From NCBI GenBank assembly GCA_002812745.2, contig NCSJ02000111.1, forward strand, positions 1-64,000: a stretch of DNA of 64,000 nucleotides, read 5' to 3'. The DNA is from Scytalidium lignicola. Its lineage: Eukaryota > Ascomycota > Leotiomycetes. The notes beneath the pieces are model-generated. The model had not been told where the DNA came from, made no database searches, and was given only the letters and a program-made list of their open reading frames with translations. The translations under genes were made by a program, and so were the position numbers. This document shows positions 43,105 through 54,545 of the stretch, in pieces; the first letter of the stretch is position 1; the number at the start of each line of letters is the position of its first letter.

Positions 43105-45456
43105 TTGCACCCCTCGCTCATACAATCCAACGTCCCGAATCATAAAGGCGGCGACATGCAAACGGCGATTCGAATAGCTCCGTGGGTTGCGAAAATGGAA
43201 ACAGAATCGGCTCTTCACCAGCAGCTTCCCACTGCATACCGCAACCTGCAGCCACAAGCTGCTCAGACAATCCCACATGGCCAACCACATCTTCCTCACC
43301 ATACACTCGCGTCACAACCAGGTCTCGACCTGAGCGGCCTTGATGATAACGATCCGGTATTTCATCAGGATCTACGACTTCAAGATTCCAATAGCCATGC
43401 TTTTCACTCTCCGAATGCCTTCGACCGTAGCCATGCACATCGCAGTATGCATGTCCACAATGCTGGGAGGAGTCCTCACACTCCGCAGCAACCTGGAAAC
43501 GGAGGACAATTCGGTATCTTGACTCCTGGGCCAATTCAACACAATTCGATCGGCCGGTTACAACATGAGGAGGATATATTTGGGTCTCCAGAGGTTGACC
43601 AGAAGAGTAATGGGCATCTGCCTACGAAGATTGTGGTAGATCCTCCCAATCTTGCTGAATGGCGTCAGAGGCTGTTCAATGTGGATGATACCATCACCCT
43701 CACTCAAGAAGAGTATGTCATTACTTTTGCTCTTGTTTTAAGGTATTGACATTTACATACGCAGGTTTGAGACGTACTTCCCTCATGTAGACAATGTTTA
43801 CTCGCATCGTTCAACACAACGATACAAACGGAAACCTTTCGTCTCTCATTACTGGGATTGCCGCCTCAAAGGACGTCCACCAGGAACTCCCAAGTCTGAT
43901 GACCCCAACAAGAAGAAACGTAAACGGACTGCCCGTGAACGGGATCTTTGTGACGTTAAGATTAAGATCACCGAGTACTTTCCTGGTGCTATGCTACGTG
44001 CTGATTTTGCACCTGATGGACCACACGGACAGTCAGACTCGGTACACGATAACAACTTCTTTGCACCACGACAAGGTGGAGGACAAGCTCCTCATAACCA
44101 GGGGTTTGGAATATCAATGATCAACCCAGCAATCCCACCTGGCCACCCAGGAGCGTCAGGCCAACGCTACTACACCATTCAGCGGGTTAACGGTAACGGT
44201 GGAAATGGGAAAGGGGATGGCGTTGCAGGACCACATAAACACGGACTGGAGGAGAGCGACAGGGTAAAGAAGAATAGCGTGCAACGATACCTAATGAAAA
44301 TGGAAAAGGAAGAAAAGAAGACTCAGGTAAGATATTTTAATAAATCTTGGGCCAAGCATGGTAAGGGCGGCCTGATGTTCCAACTTTTCCAATTAACCCA
44401 GAATTGGGTTTCCTTCTTTGATGTCTTATCGAATCATATGGTTTAAAAAAACCATATGTCAAACCGACGTACTTAGCTGCAACTGTAACTAACACTTAGA
44501 AAGGCAAAAACATATCACAAGAAGGCTAGTGGCAACGCTTTAGTGACGGTTAGGAAACATACGAAAGAGAATGACTTAAAACTCTACGGAAGTTGCTTTT
44601 GGTAAGTTAAATATCACCAAATATACGAAGGTCCATGGCTCGCAAGAATATATGTTTTTGCTGACTACCATTGTACAAAGTCCGTTTGTTCAACGGGTGT
44701 GGATCGCTCTGGAAGCAAAGGCGATACAATATCAGTATATCGAGATCGATCCGTACAAAAAGACTCAAGCTCTCCTAGAAGTAAACCCACGAGGACTAGT
44801 CCCCGCCCTTCGTCATGGGGATTGGGTATGTGGTGAGAGTACGGTGTTACTGGAATACGTGAGCAGATCTTGATACTTGTCTAGAAATGGAAACTTGCAC
44901 TAACTTAGACTGCAGTTAGAAGAAATAAGTAGCCGGCCCCATCTTCCTCAAAATAATCCTCATCTCAGAGCAACTTGCAGGTTCTGGGGTGATCATGTAA
45001 GTTATCACCTAGCTATGCATTCATACGACAAGAGTCCTAACATACTAGATCAACCGTAAAATTGTTCCTGCCTTCTACAGTCTGCTCCAAGCGCAAGACT
45101 TTAACAAACAAGTAGAGAACACCAAGGCTCTTGAGGATGAAATTTCAAAGATAGTTCAAGCATGTGACGAACAAGGCCCTTTCTTTCTCGGCCCGGAGCT
45201 GTCTTACGTTGATATCCAGATTGCACCTTGGATGATACGCTGTTCTAAAGTATTGAAGCACTATCGAGGCTGGCCAGATCCTACCCCGGGTACTAGATGG
45301 GCACAGTGGATGGAAGCCGTTGAGAATAATGAGCATGTCAAAAACACGACTAGCCTGGACGATCTATATGTTGACAGTTATGAGCGTTACGCTCAGAATC
45401 GTCCAAACACATCTGAGCTAGCAGATGCTATTAACGGTGGATACAGCCTCCCTTGA
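43105..45456 (+). CDS. fusion protein: unknown basic N-terminal domain plus omega-like glutathione S-transferase
   Basis: Exons 43105-43712, 43765-44326, 44504-44601, 44681-44858, 44916-44996 and 45049-45456; one frame of 644 residues. Residues about 1-170 are Gln/His-rich and disordered. Residues about 175-390 hold a conserved-looking region: LAEWRQRLFNVDDTITLTQE, FETYFPHVDNVYSH, SHYWDCRLKGRPPGTPK, a KKKRKR cluster, RERDLCDVKIKITEYFPG, then RYYTIQRVNGNGG and KKNSVQRYLMKM. From about 415 a complete GST follows: LKLYGSCFCPFVQRVW (redox Cys421/Cys423 context), LLEVNPRGLVPALRHG (cis-Pro), GESTVLLEYLEE, and the helical domain with GPFFLGPELSYVDIQIAPW. The join is in frame across two introns, and the GST N-terminus has no ATG of its own in exon 3. 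The basic region could bind nucleic acid, but I do not recognise its family. The start codon is uncertain (43105, 43156 and 43189 are in-frame options). Confidence 0.75.
44435..44458. repeat. 10-bp inverted repeat inside the second intron of the GST fusion gene
   Basis: Arms 44435-44444 (CATATGGTTT) and 44449-44458 are perfect reverse complements with a 4-base AAAA loop. They lie mid-intron in the longest intron of the gene (177 bp). The transcript could form a short hairpin. Confidence 0.8.
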
Positions 45457-45814
45457 AGCCTGAGGAAACCTGTTGTACGATATGATGTTATGACCACCTA
45501 CGTATTACTATGTGTGGAGTTGGGCCGGTGCTTAAATCTTGGGGGTACAAGGCAATTGGAGTGAACTGAGCCTGAAGTACATGTCAATTAATAATAGTTT
45601 GTCGACAACTTTATTATAATCCACAGGAGCATGGTGATATAAAGCCCCACTATGCTATATCCCTGTGGGGGGGTATTTTTTCTTTCTTTTTTTGCACTCT
45701 TAACATATTGTGTAGTACTGATTAATATAAAGTTTAAATGGACAAGACACTGTGCTTATCATCCCACTATATGAATACATCCTTCTTAGTTTACCTAACC
45801 AGGTCATGGCTCCG
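45457..45814. other. intergenic between convergent genes
   Basis: 3' regions of the GST fusion (+) and CLF1 (-). Includes a G run and T-rich tract near 45665-45695. No gene. Confidence 0.5.
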
Positions 45815-47910
45815 TCATACACCGTTTGTTGCATCTCCTGAGATAGTTCCACCGGACTGTTTCCAAGATTGGGCCAGTGCGAGGAAGCTAGAGAGCTTCT
45901 CTGTCTGTCTATCATCCGCTGGGAAGACGTAATCGATATACTCCTCGTAGCTGTCATCATCCAACTTTCGTCTTCGCTTCGTCTTTCGCGGCATTTGTTT
46001 TTGCACTGCCTCGACATCGTTCTCCGATCCATGAATTTTCTCAAACGAAAGCCATGCATTGAGGAGTGAAACTCTCTGTTCACTAGGTTAGCAAATCCCC
46101 TTTAGGTTTGATGAACTTTACATACCTCTTCTTTGAGATCCTTGTCCTTCATACTCTTCAGTGCTCTTTCAAACACCTTCCTTGCACGTTCTTTGGCAGC
46201 CTCACTGACAGGTATCTCCTCTCCTTCTGCTTCAGCATCCTCTTCCTCATCCGGGACGTTGATTTCAAAATGGGCATAGCTGATCCAAACTTTGACATGA
46301 TCTGTCTTCTCTAATAGCCTTTCATAAAGATCACGAGTCCTCTCATACTCCCCTTCCTCCTCTTCGAAATCAATATAAGCCTTCCACAGCAACTCTGGCA
46401 TGTCAAGAACTGGTTGACTTATAGCTAACTCAAAGATAGCTCGCGTACGATCGAGATCATCCAGGCCGCGCTCCAACTCTGCAAATTTCATCCAGGCTTG
46501 ACAGTTTGCAGCATTCCATTCGATATGCTTCTCATACAATGTACGGCATCTCACAAACTCAAACAATTTTAATTCAAGCTCAATATATCCCTTAAACAAT
46601 TTGTCTTTAGGACACATACCAATGGCTTGGCCAAGAGTCTTTCTTGCTGCCGAGAGTTGTTGTTGTCGAATATCGAATTGAGCCTTCAAGAGCCATATCT
46701 TTGCAAAAGTAAACTTCTTGTGGGGTATCAGCTTCAGACATTCTTGATAAATTTGCCTTGCACGGTCGATATCCTTTGCTTCCATCTCTTCCCACAGTGC
46801 ATAGAAGATCCAGAGATATATGTAACGCCTCCAGTGTCTTTTCTCTTGCGTTGGAGGTATCTGAGCAATAGCTCTTTCATAGACATCGCGTACCCTATCG
46901 ACATCGCCTAAAGTCTCCTCGAGCCTTGCGTAGTCAAACCATACGTCGTAGTTTTTAGCATTCTCCTTGATTTGCTCTTCATACTGGACACGACGCTTTG
47001 AAAGAATGACATCTTCTACTCCTTCTCGGTCGCCAAATTGCTTCTCGAATGTGGTATAGGCTTTGTGTAAAACAATCGATTTTGATCGTGGGAGGCGATC
47101 TAAAGCATACTTATATATCGCTCGAGAACGCTCATATTCTTTCAGCTTCGCTTCATATCGTGCATATGCAATAAAGAGCCTCTCATCCATGAATTCGTCA
47201 CCTAGAGTTTCAATAGCAATTCCAAACACCTCCCGTACAAGATCGCTAGTTCCATATTCTTCCTCAAATCTTGCCCATTTGATCCAATTTCGAGGCTCTG
47301 GGTGTACCACGGTGAATCTCTGAAAGATGTCTCGAGCTCTTTGAAACTCGCTATATCTCTTTTCAAGTTTGATATAACTGCTCCATGCCGCCTCGTCAGG
47401 TTCCCAGGACATCCACCGCTCGAAGACCTGTCTTGTTCCAGGAATGTTCCCAAGCATCTCCTCCATATAAACATATTTATACCACAACTTATCCACCCTA
47501 GGCAGAATAGTAACTGCTCGGTCGAGTAAATTCCGGGCATGATTGATATTCCTTGTTTTCATCTCTGCTTCAATGTAACGAATCCATAGCGTGACAGAAG
47601 TAGAATCAACATCAAGAGCACGTTCAAAGATGGATCGAGCACGCTTGAACTCCTTTTGTTCCAATTCCCATTGAGCATATCTCATCCAATTGTTCATATT
47701 AATCCTATTCCTCCTAACATAGTCCTCAAACTCCTTTCGTTTCCTGCCTTGAAATTCATGGAGCTCTTCGAGATCAGCAAACCGCTGAGTAGGGGCCTGG
47801 AGAGCTGGTTCCTGGCGATCGACGGCTTCTCTGAGAAGCTGCTCTGCAGATATTTGGATCGCACTCGGCGCCTTATTCTTGACCCGAGGCGGGCCTCGTG
47901 TGGACTCCAT
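45815..47910 (-). CDS. CLF1: pre-mRNA splicing factor Clf1/Syf3 (crooked-neck-like)
   Basis: Exons 47910-46126 and 46075-45815, 50-bp intron; 681 residues. Clf1 is a scaffold of the NineTeen complex in the activated spliceosome. The protein consists almost entirely of HAT (half-a-TPR) repeats, visible as repeated W.RY..WE/EL and [19 protein letters not shown] pairs, for example [28 protein letters not shown], with [21 protein letters not shown] and [19 protein letters not shown]. The second exon supplies the basic/acidic tail ([25 protein letters not shown]) conserved in orthologues. The gene is divergent from PRP31, another splicing factor. Confidence 0.94.
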
Positions 47911-48223
47911 CCTGTATTGAGTGTAGTAGGAGGTTTCTGGCTAATTGCTCTGCTTAAGGTTTGCGAGATGCTGAGAGCCCACCTAACAGGTACAAAACTA
48001 TCTAGTGCACAATATCGTACCAGCCTACGATAAACTAGATGTGTGTTTGAGAAGGCGACGCGCGAGAGTACGGTTCGCTGAACTGAAGAATGGAAATGCT
48101 GGTATATCAGAGAATATACAGTCCAGTTGCGCGAACCGCGCTAGCGGCCGCTTAGAGATATCATGAGGGCAAACTTCTGGTGAATGAACAACTTCGCGCC
48201 TGCGAACAAATCCAACAAGCACG
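47911..48223. promoter_or_regulatory. shared bidirectional promoter region of CLF1 and PRP31
   Basis: Only 313 bp separate the start codons of two divergent spliceosome genes, so the region must contain both promoters. A GCGGCCGC palindrome lies near 48143-48150. No yeast-like TATA element stands out. Confidence 0.6.
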
Positions 48224-50162
48224 ATGTCAACTCTGGCCGATGAACTCCTCCAGGACTTTGAAGACTCCGGGTCTGACGGTGAAGAAAATCAGAATGGAGG
48301 ATTACTTATAGATACTGGGGAGGCGAATGGAGCACTGCAGGGCGACGCAGCAACGCGCTCCGCCGCAAATGGTGGAATGGAGTTAGATGGCGATGAAGAA
48401 GAGGTAGAAGATGATCAAATGGGCGGTGTAGATCTTGATGCAGATGAAGACGAAGATGCGACTAGGGCAAAAGTCGAAAAGATGCAGCTGCGAGGTGTTG
48501 ACGACGTGAGGAGTGTAGCCAGTTTGATGAGGACATTGGAACCCGTTTTAGTGGTCAGTATACCCTATATCTTTCTCGTTCACCACATGAGGAAGGTCTA
48601 TGATTTTATATCTATATTTTTGCACGCTAGATCTGACAAGCTTTGGGTGCCTACAGAAAATCGCATATTTCCAATCACTTCCTCCAGAGAAACAAACTAC
48701 CTTTGTGGGATCCGTCGAAGACAACCCGGAATATCACCTGTTGACACAGTCAAATACGCTCTCGACATCTATCGATACCGAAATTATGATTGTGCATAAA
48801 TACATCCGGGACCACTACTCGATTCGTTTTCCAGAATTGGAAACTTTGGTCACCAATCCCTTAGACTATGCCAAAGTTGTTACTATCATTGGGAATGGTC
48901 CTATGGATAGCGAGAGTATAAGAGCTCTTCAAAATTCCAAAGATAACCGTTTAGGAGTGTCTTTGAGGTCTGTTCTAGATGGTCCTTCCGTAATGATTGT
49001 TACTGTAGAAGCAACAACCTCAAAGGGTCGGGAGATGACACCAGCAGAGTTAGAAAGGGTCATGCGTGCGTGCGATATGACCTTGGCTTTAGACCGGGCC
49101 AAAAAAACCTTGACAGATTACGTTCAGTCACGAATGAATCTTTTTGCACCGAACCTGACAGCCCTCATCGGTTCTCTTACAGCCGCGCAGTTACTAAACT
49201 TCGCTGGAGGACTTACCGGCCTTGCAAAAACACCTGCTTGCAACCTTCCTCCTCTTGGATCAAAGAAACAATCAGCCACTGGATTTGCGACCAACGTTGG
49301 TATCAGGCAACAAGGTTTCCTTTACAATTCGCCTATCATTCGTGGTATTCCAAACGACCTAAAACGGCAAGCAATGCGAATAGTTTCGGCCAAGGTTGTA
49401 CTAGCAGCAAGAGTCGACAGAGTACACCAGAGCGCTGATGGTTCGACGGGAGAGGAACTAAAGGCAGCCTGCTTGGAACGTCTGGAGAAGTTGACTGAAC
49501 CTCCTCCAAATAAAGGCCAACGCGCGCTACCAGCCCCTGATGACAAACCGGCCCGCAAGCGAGGAGGTCGCCGGGCTAGAAAGGCGAAGGAAGCAACAGC
49601 CATGACAGAACTTCGAAAGGCCCAGAATAGAATAGCATTCGGCAAAGAAGAGAAAGAGGTGGGTTACGGAACTGGTGAAGAGACACAGGGTCTTGGTATG
49701 ATAGGACAAGCAAATGAGGGTAGAATCAGGAGTATCCAAATCGACCAACGGACGAAGGCAAAACTAAGTGCAAAAAATAAGGGATGGGGTACTGCAACCC
49801 CACTCAGTGGCTCTGCGTCTTCGCTACGCGGATTTGGCCAAGGAGCAAATTCAAACATAGATCTGAGAGGGAAAGGACTTCGATCAGCTGGAGTTGGGAC
49901 CACTGGGGCAGGAGCTGGAACGGCCTCGTCTCTGGCATTTACGCCCGTCCAAGGCCTCGAACTAGTTGATCCGAAGATGCAAGCCGAGATGAATCGAAAG
50001 AGAAAAGCGGAGGAAGATCGATGGTTCAAGGGCGGTACTTTCACACAAGTCGGAAACTCTGGTAGCAATGGTATCATGGGTCCACCACCTATCCCTCCGA
50101 ATAAAAAGGTTGATACTGGTGCTGGGAAGATGGGACCGCCTGCTTTACCAAAGAAGGCATGA
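48224..50162 (+). CDS. PRP31: U4/U6 snRNP protein Prp31
   Basis: Exons 48224-48553 and 48657-50162, 103-bp intron; 611 residues. Prp31 binds the U4 snRNA-15.5K complex and links U4/U6 to U5 in the tri-snRNP. The N-terminus is acidic. The Nop domain is clear: NPLDYAKVVTIIGN, VSLRSVLDGPSVMIVTVEATTSKG, CDMTLALDRAKKTLTDYVQSRM, APNLTALIGSLTAAQLLNFAGGLTGLAK, and TPACNLPPLGSKK. After this come GFLYNSPIIRGIP and MRIVSAKVVLAARVD, then the basic Prp31 C-terminal domain (RKRGGRRARKAKEATAMTELRKAQNRIAFG). The reading frame crosses the intron as LEPVLVKIAYFQSLP. Confidence 0.96.
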
Positions 50163-50998
50163 GAGCAATTTCCGTATACTCAAATCTACTTGGGAGTTAT
50201 CATATTAGTTTTATTGGAGTTAAGGACATATGGGCAGAGGAATGGCGTATTTGTGCAAAGGTAACTCGTTGCGATTAAAGCGGTTGCTTAGCCCTTAATG
50301 GGGTTTGCTACAATGTAAGATAAACAGGGCGGAGCTTACTAGTGCGATCAGAATATTCACAGGAAATCGAAAATGGTCTCCAAAAATTATCATTATTATC
50401 ATTATCATTTTTAGAGCTCCAAATGTATGCGTATATACTTGTGCTCATTCATTACCAACAGACCAATTTGCATCATCTTAATGCTACTAAGATTCCAACT
50501 CTAAACGTAGAGCACATGGTTTTCTATGCCCCAAAAATAAATCCCAATAGAGTACCTCACAAAAATGATATTTCAACAAACCACTGCTCGCCGGCAAAGT
50601 TGCGCCATGACCCTTTTTCGTATATCTAATATTAACAGCCTTCTGACCGTGAAGTCATTCCATTCCTCCTTTCCCCCCAACCAACCCCCCAGACGCCACC
50701 CAACCAGTATAATCTGCAAAATTTCCTTCAAATTGTCCGCCCAAGCTGAAAAAAACACTCCTGCATCTTCCAAAATCCAAAGCCAGACTTCGAGAGATGG
50801 TCGACTTGTCAGTACAGAATTTTGAACAAAACAACCAAACAAGAAAAGGTGTATCAGACTCCACGCCATCTTTATATGTGGACCACCCAAGCAGGCTAAT
50901 GATTCCCGACACATTTTACATTATCGGGGAATAATTGTTTAATATCCCATCACAAAAACCCAAATGCGACACACACAAAAAAGAATGAATGGGAGAAT
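50163..50998. other. intergenic between convergent genes
   Basis: 3' regions of PRP31 (+) and the C2H2 gene (-). Contains an AT-rich TTATCATTATTATCATTATC simple stretch near 50388-50410. The 113-codon minus frame around 50573-50914 lacks recognisable features. Confidence 0.5.
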
Positions 50999-52079
50999 CT
51001 AAGACCGAGACTGGCAGGCAACTGCCAATGCCAAGACATCCAAGCCCGCACTCGCCTTCTCCGACCCCAACGCCCCCTGATGCGACATCAACGCATGCTG
51101 AATTCTCGTCATATCCATGGACGAGTATGGAGAAACGGGGGTCGTGGCACCGGAATGCGTCGCTTGTATAACCACAGGATAAGAATCAATCGCATATTGT
51201 GAATGTAATCGTGAATCAATTTTGAGACCTTCCGGCTTGCCTATCCGGCTGGGGGAACGGCTCGACCGGTCTGTCGCAGTTGACNTTTTTGATGCCGGCG
51301 GCCACTGTCAGTGCTGACTTGGAGGACGAGTTCTGCGAGGCAGAGGAGCGCGAGCGGCCCTTGTAATGCGTCTCGAGGTGTTGCTTCATGTTATCAGCAC
51401 GAGTGAACTTCTTGTGGCAGCCGGTAAAGGAACAATGAACGGCCTTCTCAGCCGTATGTATCTTGGAGTGGCGTGACGCATGTCCAGACGTGGTGAAGGT
51501 CTTCTCGCAACCATGACTCTCTCTGAAACGACACGGATAGCGCTTACTTCCCTTCTCCACGGCACTGCTGCTGCTACTGCTGCTACCGCCACCAGTGGAA
51601 GCTTCTTCATATGCGCTGGAATCTGAATATGCAGTTCGAGCAGCAGTCACAGAGCGCTGGAGAACGGGTGCATAATCAGTATACGACGGTTTCTCGAAAT
51701 GCTCGTAGGTGGGCGGAGCGAAATGGTTGGAGCTCGCTGGTATGTATGGAAATCGACCAAACTCGATGACGGAAGTAGGCGTGAGAGGCGAGAGGGGATC
51801 CTGTGTTGCCTGTGAATCGTAGGATTGGGAGCGCAAAAGATCGGGCGTGCTCGGCGACGGAGGCGTACTCCCAGAGGATGCGTGTGAATCGGAACGGCTC
51901 GGCTTCGAAAATTCGAAGCCAGCTGTGCGGAGGGGGCGCTGAATGAAGACGGGGCTTCTTGGAGGGGGAGATGACGCCGGGAAGTCATCGTTCAGCAGCG
52001 AGACCTGTCTCCCCGAGGAGTCCCTGGCCTGGATACTCGGACGTGAATTGGGCATGATTTCGAGATGATCTGGAAGCAA
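50999..52079 (-). CDS. C2H2 zinc-finger transcription factor (frame interrupted by a single N)
   Basis: Single exon from 52079; about 359 residues when the N at 51285 is ignored, ending at 50999. The N-terminal 180 residues are Ser/Pro-rich and disordered, a likely regulatory region. Two adjacent C2H2 fingers sit at about residues 183-242: the first has an unusual C-x7-C spacing (CRFRESHGC ... HASRHSKIH), the second is C-x4-C (CSFTGCHKKFTRADNMKQHLETH). A basic tract KGRSRSS follows. Read literally, the N gives a short tail stopping at 51216. Without it the frame continues through SPYSSMDMTRIQHALMSHQ to GLDVLALAVACQSRS, which looks like the conserved end of fungal homologues. It is preceded by the largest gene-free region of the window, suggesting complex regulation. 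The DNA target is unknown. Confidence 0.86.
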
Positions 52080-52653
52080 TTATACCTCACAACTCATGAC
52101 CCTTCTAGCAAACTCTTGGCAGGGGTCGGAGACGATCGAAACACCCTCTGGTCAAAGAAGCCGGAGGCGTATAGGCAGAGAGGGACAATGCTGGCTAGGC
52201 TTCCTTTTCTTTTTAATATTCTGTTTTTCTAAGAAGCTCTCTGGTGTTAATCCACGATGACTAGGTCTCTCGGTGGCAAGCTGATGTGGCGCGAGAGGAA
52301 AGAAGAGATGGGATTGGAGAGAAGGAGATATCGAGCAACGTCGTCCAACGGCGGACTCGCAGCTATGTATCGTTGGCGGATTCGGGCCGGACAAGTCAGG
52401 AGTGCAGAAAAGGGCCAACGTCCAACGTCCAGTGTACAGCGTAAGATGAGGAGAAGAGGTTGGTGGAGCACTCGGAGCAAGGGTGTCGACCGAAACCTGT
52501 GTCACCAGGGATGTGTGTGTGTATGAAGTGACGTAGCGCGTTTGTGTGCGGAAGGATTCTGGAAGAGCAAAAAGTGCGTGAGATGGAAGGTGAGAGTGTT
52601 GTGTTTGTGCGTTTTGTGTGTGTTGTATGTGTGTAAATGTGTAAGAAGCGCGA

Positions 52654-52673
52654 GTGTGTGTGTGTGTGTGTGT
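52654..52673 (+). repeat. (GT)10 dinucleotide repeat
   Basis: Ten perfect GT units within a GT-rich zone that begins near 52515, upstream of the C2H2 gene. Confidence 0.9.
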
Positions 52674-54181
52674 CCGTGAGCCAAGACCTAGGTCCAAAGC
52701 AGTAACTGGAGCAGTAACTGTAGCAGTAGCTGGAAGCTGGAGCTGTAGCTGTCTGACTGCAGCAGGTGCTTTGGAGGGGCCCGAAAGGGTAAGTCGAGGC
52801 GCAACGCAGGCCCAAGATCAACGAACCAGTAGAGCAAATGAGAGAGGAAAGACAAGCAGGAAGAAGACAGGAGCACACTATGACAACAGTAATAGCAACA
52901 CGGAGGAGGTCCACATCGATATCCACATCAATCTCAAAGCAAACGCAGTACAGGGAGGTAGTAGGATATCAGGAGCTGAGAAGTGAGGACGGCGACGACG
53001 AAGAAGAAGAGGAAGAAGCAAAAACTATATCGACTATCCAGGGACAACTCGTGATCGGGAGGGACGAGCGTTGCTGGTCGAGACGCAAGAGCAATAGATA
53101 TAGTTCAAGGTAGCTGGCNGGGGGGTCCAGTGACACGCGGAAAGCAGAGTGGAGTGATGAGGGGGAGCAAAGCCCAGGCAGGGGGCAACCAACAGCTCTG
53201 GAGCAGTGGAGCAGCAATTGGCAGCAGGATGGTGGATCAGGACACTCCAGTACAAAGAGATACATGTACCGGTACATCCAGGGCAACGCTGGCAGGGCAG
53301 GGTGGCCCCAGTTCGTACTGCAAGCTAGAGAGGGGGGACCCTGGACATGGGAGATGGCGGGAAATGGGGAAACGAGCAGGGCAAGCAACCGGATTCTCGA
53401 ATCTTGGATCTGGCTTTTGGTGGTCCTCGCGCGTCTCGCTTGGGGCGCCTGGCTGGCCGTGGCTGCTGGCGGCTGCGGGGAGTTGCCCGGGAGAGCCAGC
53501 CAGACAAGGACCCAAGACCCAGGCGTGCCAGAGGAGCCCGCAACCGGCAGGGCTCGGATGGTGTGGTGAGCAGCAAAAGAGACGTGAAGAGAGAAAAGGG
53601 AAGGGAAGAGAAGGGAAAGAGAAGACAAACAGATGAGACCTTCTGCCGAATAACTGACCCCAAGCTCTCCTCGTCGAACCATCCAGAAATCCAGGAGATC
53701 CAGTACTGTACTGTCCAAGGGTCCTTCCATCTCTCTCCATTTTCCCCAACCTTTGCCCAACCCCGTTGCTCTTGTGGCTCCCTCGGACACGCAAACCTCT
53801 TTTACCTCTCCTACTGTATTCGTACTGTAGAGTACGGTACGGGTAATGTTACTGAACCCCTTCCGCCCTCAAGTCTGTCATGTTTTGCCGGCCGGCGATC
53901 CTTGCTGCCAGCCGACCGTGATACAGTGGGCAACGCAACGCCCAGCAGCGATCCCAACGCGTGCGCCATAGGCAGTTAAGCTTTTCCTTAGTCCTCCCCA
54001 GCGCTTTTTGCTCATTCTGCTTGTCTGCCATCTTTTCCTGTGCGGTTACAGCACCGTACTTGGATCCTTGGATTATCCCGACACCTAATGCTTGCAAGAT
54101 CTCACACAATACAGTACAGACCCTTCTTACCGACACAGAGGCATCCTGCGCCGTGCAGCTCTCCTCCCAAGGCCCGATTAC

Positions 54182-54206
54182 CAGTACAGTACAGTACAGT
54201 ACAGTA
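54182..54206 (+). repeat. (AGTAC)n pentamer array
   Basis: CAGTACAGTACAGTACAGTA-type tandem array, almost five units of a 5-bp repeat. One of several such arrays in this intergenic region. Confidence 0.85.
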
Positions 54207-54520
54207 ATACTAAGAAAAATGACCCGAGCTCCTGAAGACCCCACCCGCAAAGATCTCTCCCCAGGGGGCCTTGTGGCGCGATTGCAACAGCCTAATGATT
54301 ACAGTAGATGGGCCTTTCAACTTGGCAGTGACCTCACTCACTACGGGCTTGAATCCCCCTCCTCAGCTAAATTTATGACATGTCATCGGCCTCCTCACCC
54401 TGGGTGATCCCCTAGATCCGAGCCCTTATCCAGCGCGTCTGGCTCAGCAGGACCGGGTGCGACGGGAGTGGATGGAGTCCCCCTCCATGCCTCCTTCGGT
54501 GCTGCGACACTACGGTGACT

Positions 54521-54545
54521 ACAGTACTGTACTGTACTGTACAGT
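54521..54545 (+). repeat. ACAGTACTGT palindrome extended by (GTACT) units
   Basis: A 10-bp palindrome followed by (GTACT) units and a terminal GTACAGT. It combines the two strand orientations of the same pentamer. Confidence 0.8.

Noticed and set aside
49664..50077. 137-codon minus-strand frame, and 49322-49645
   Set aside because: Antisense shadows of the PRP31 C-terminal coding region.
52969..53790. 273-codon minus-strand open frame in the gene-free block
   Set aside because: It is low-complexity (Leu/Ser/Pro-rich) with several equally long overlapping frames on both strands, which points to a stop-poor composition rather than a gene.
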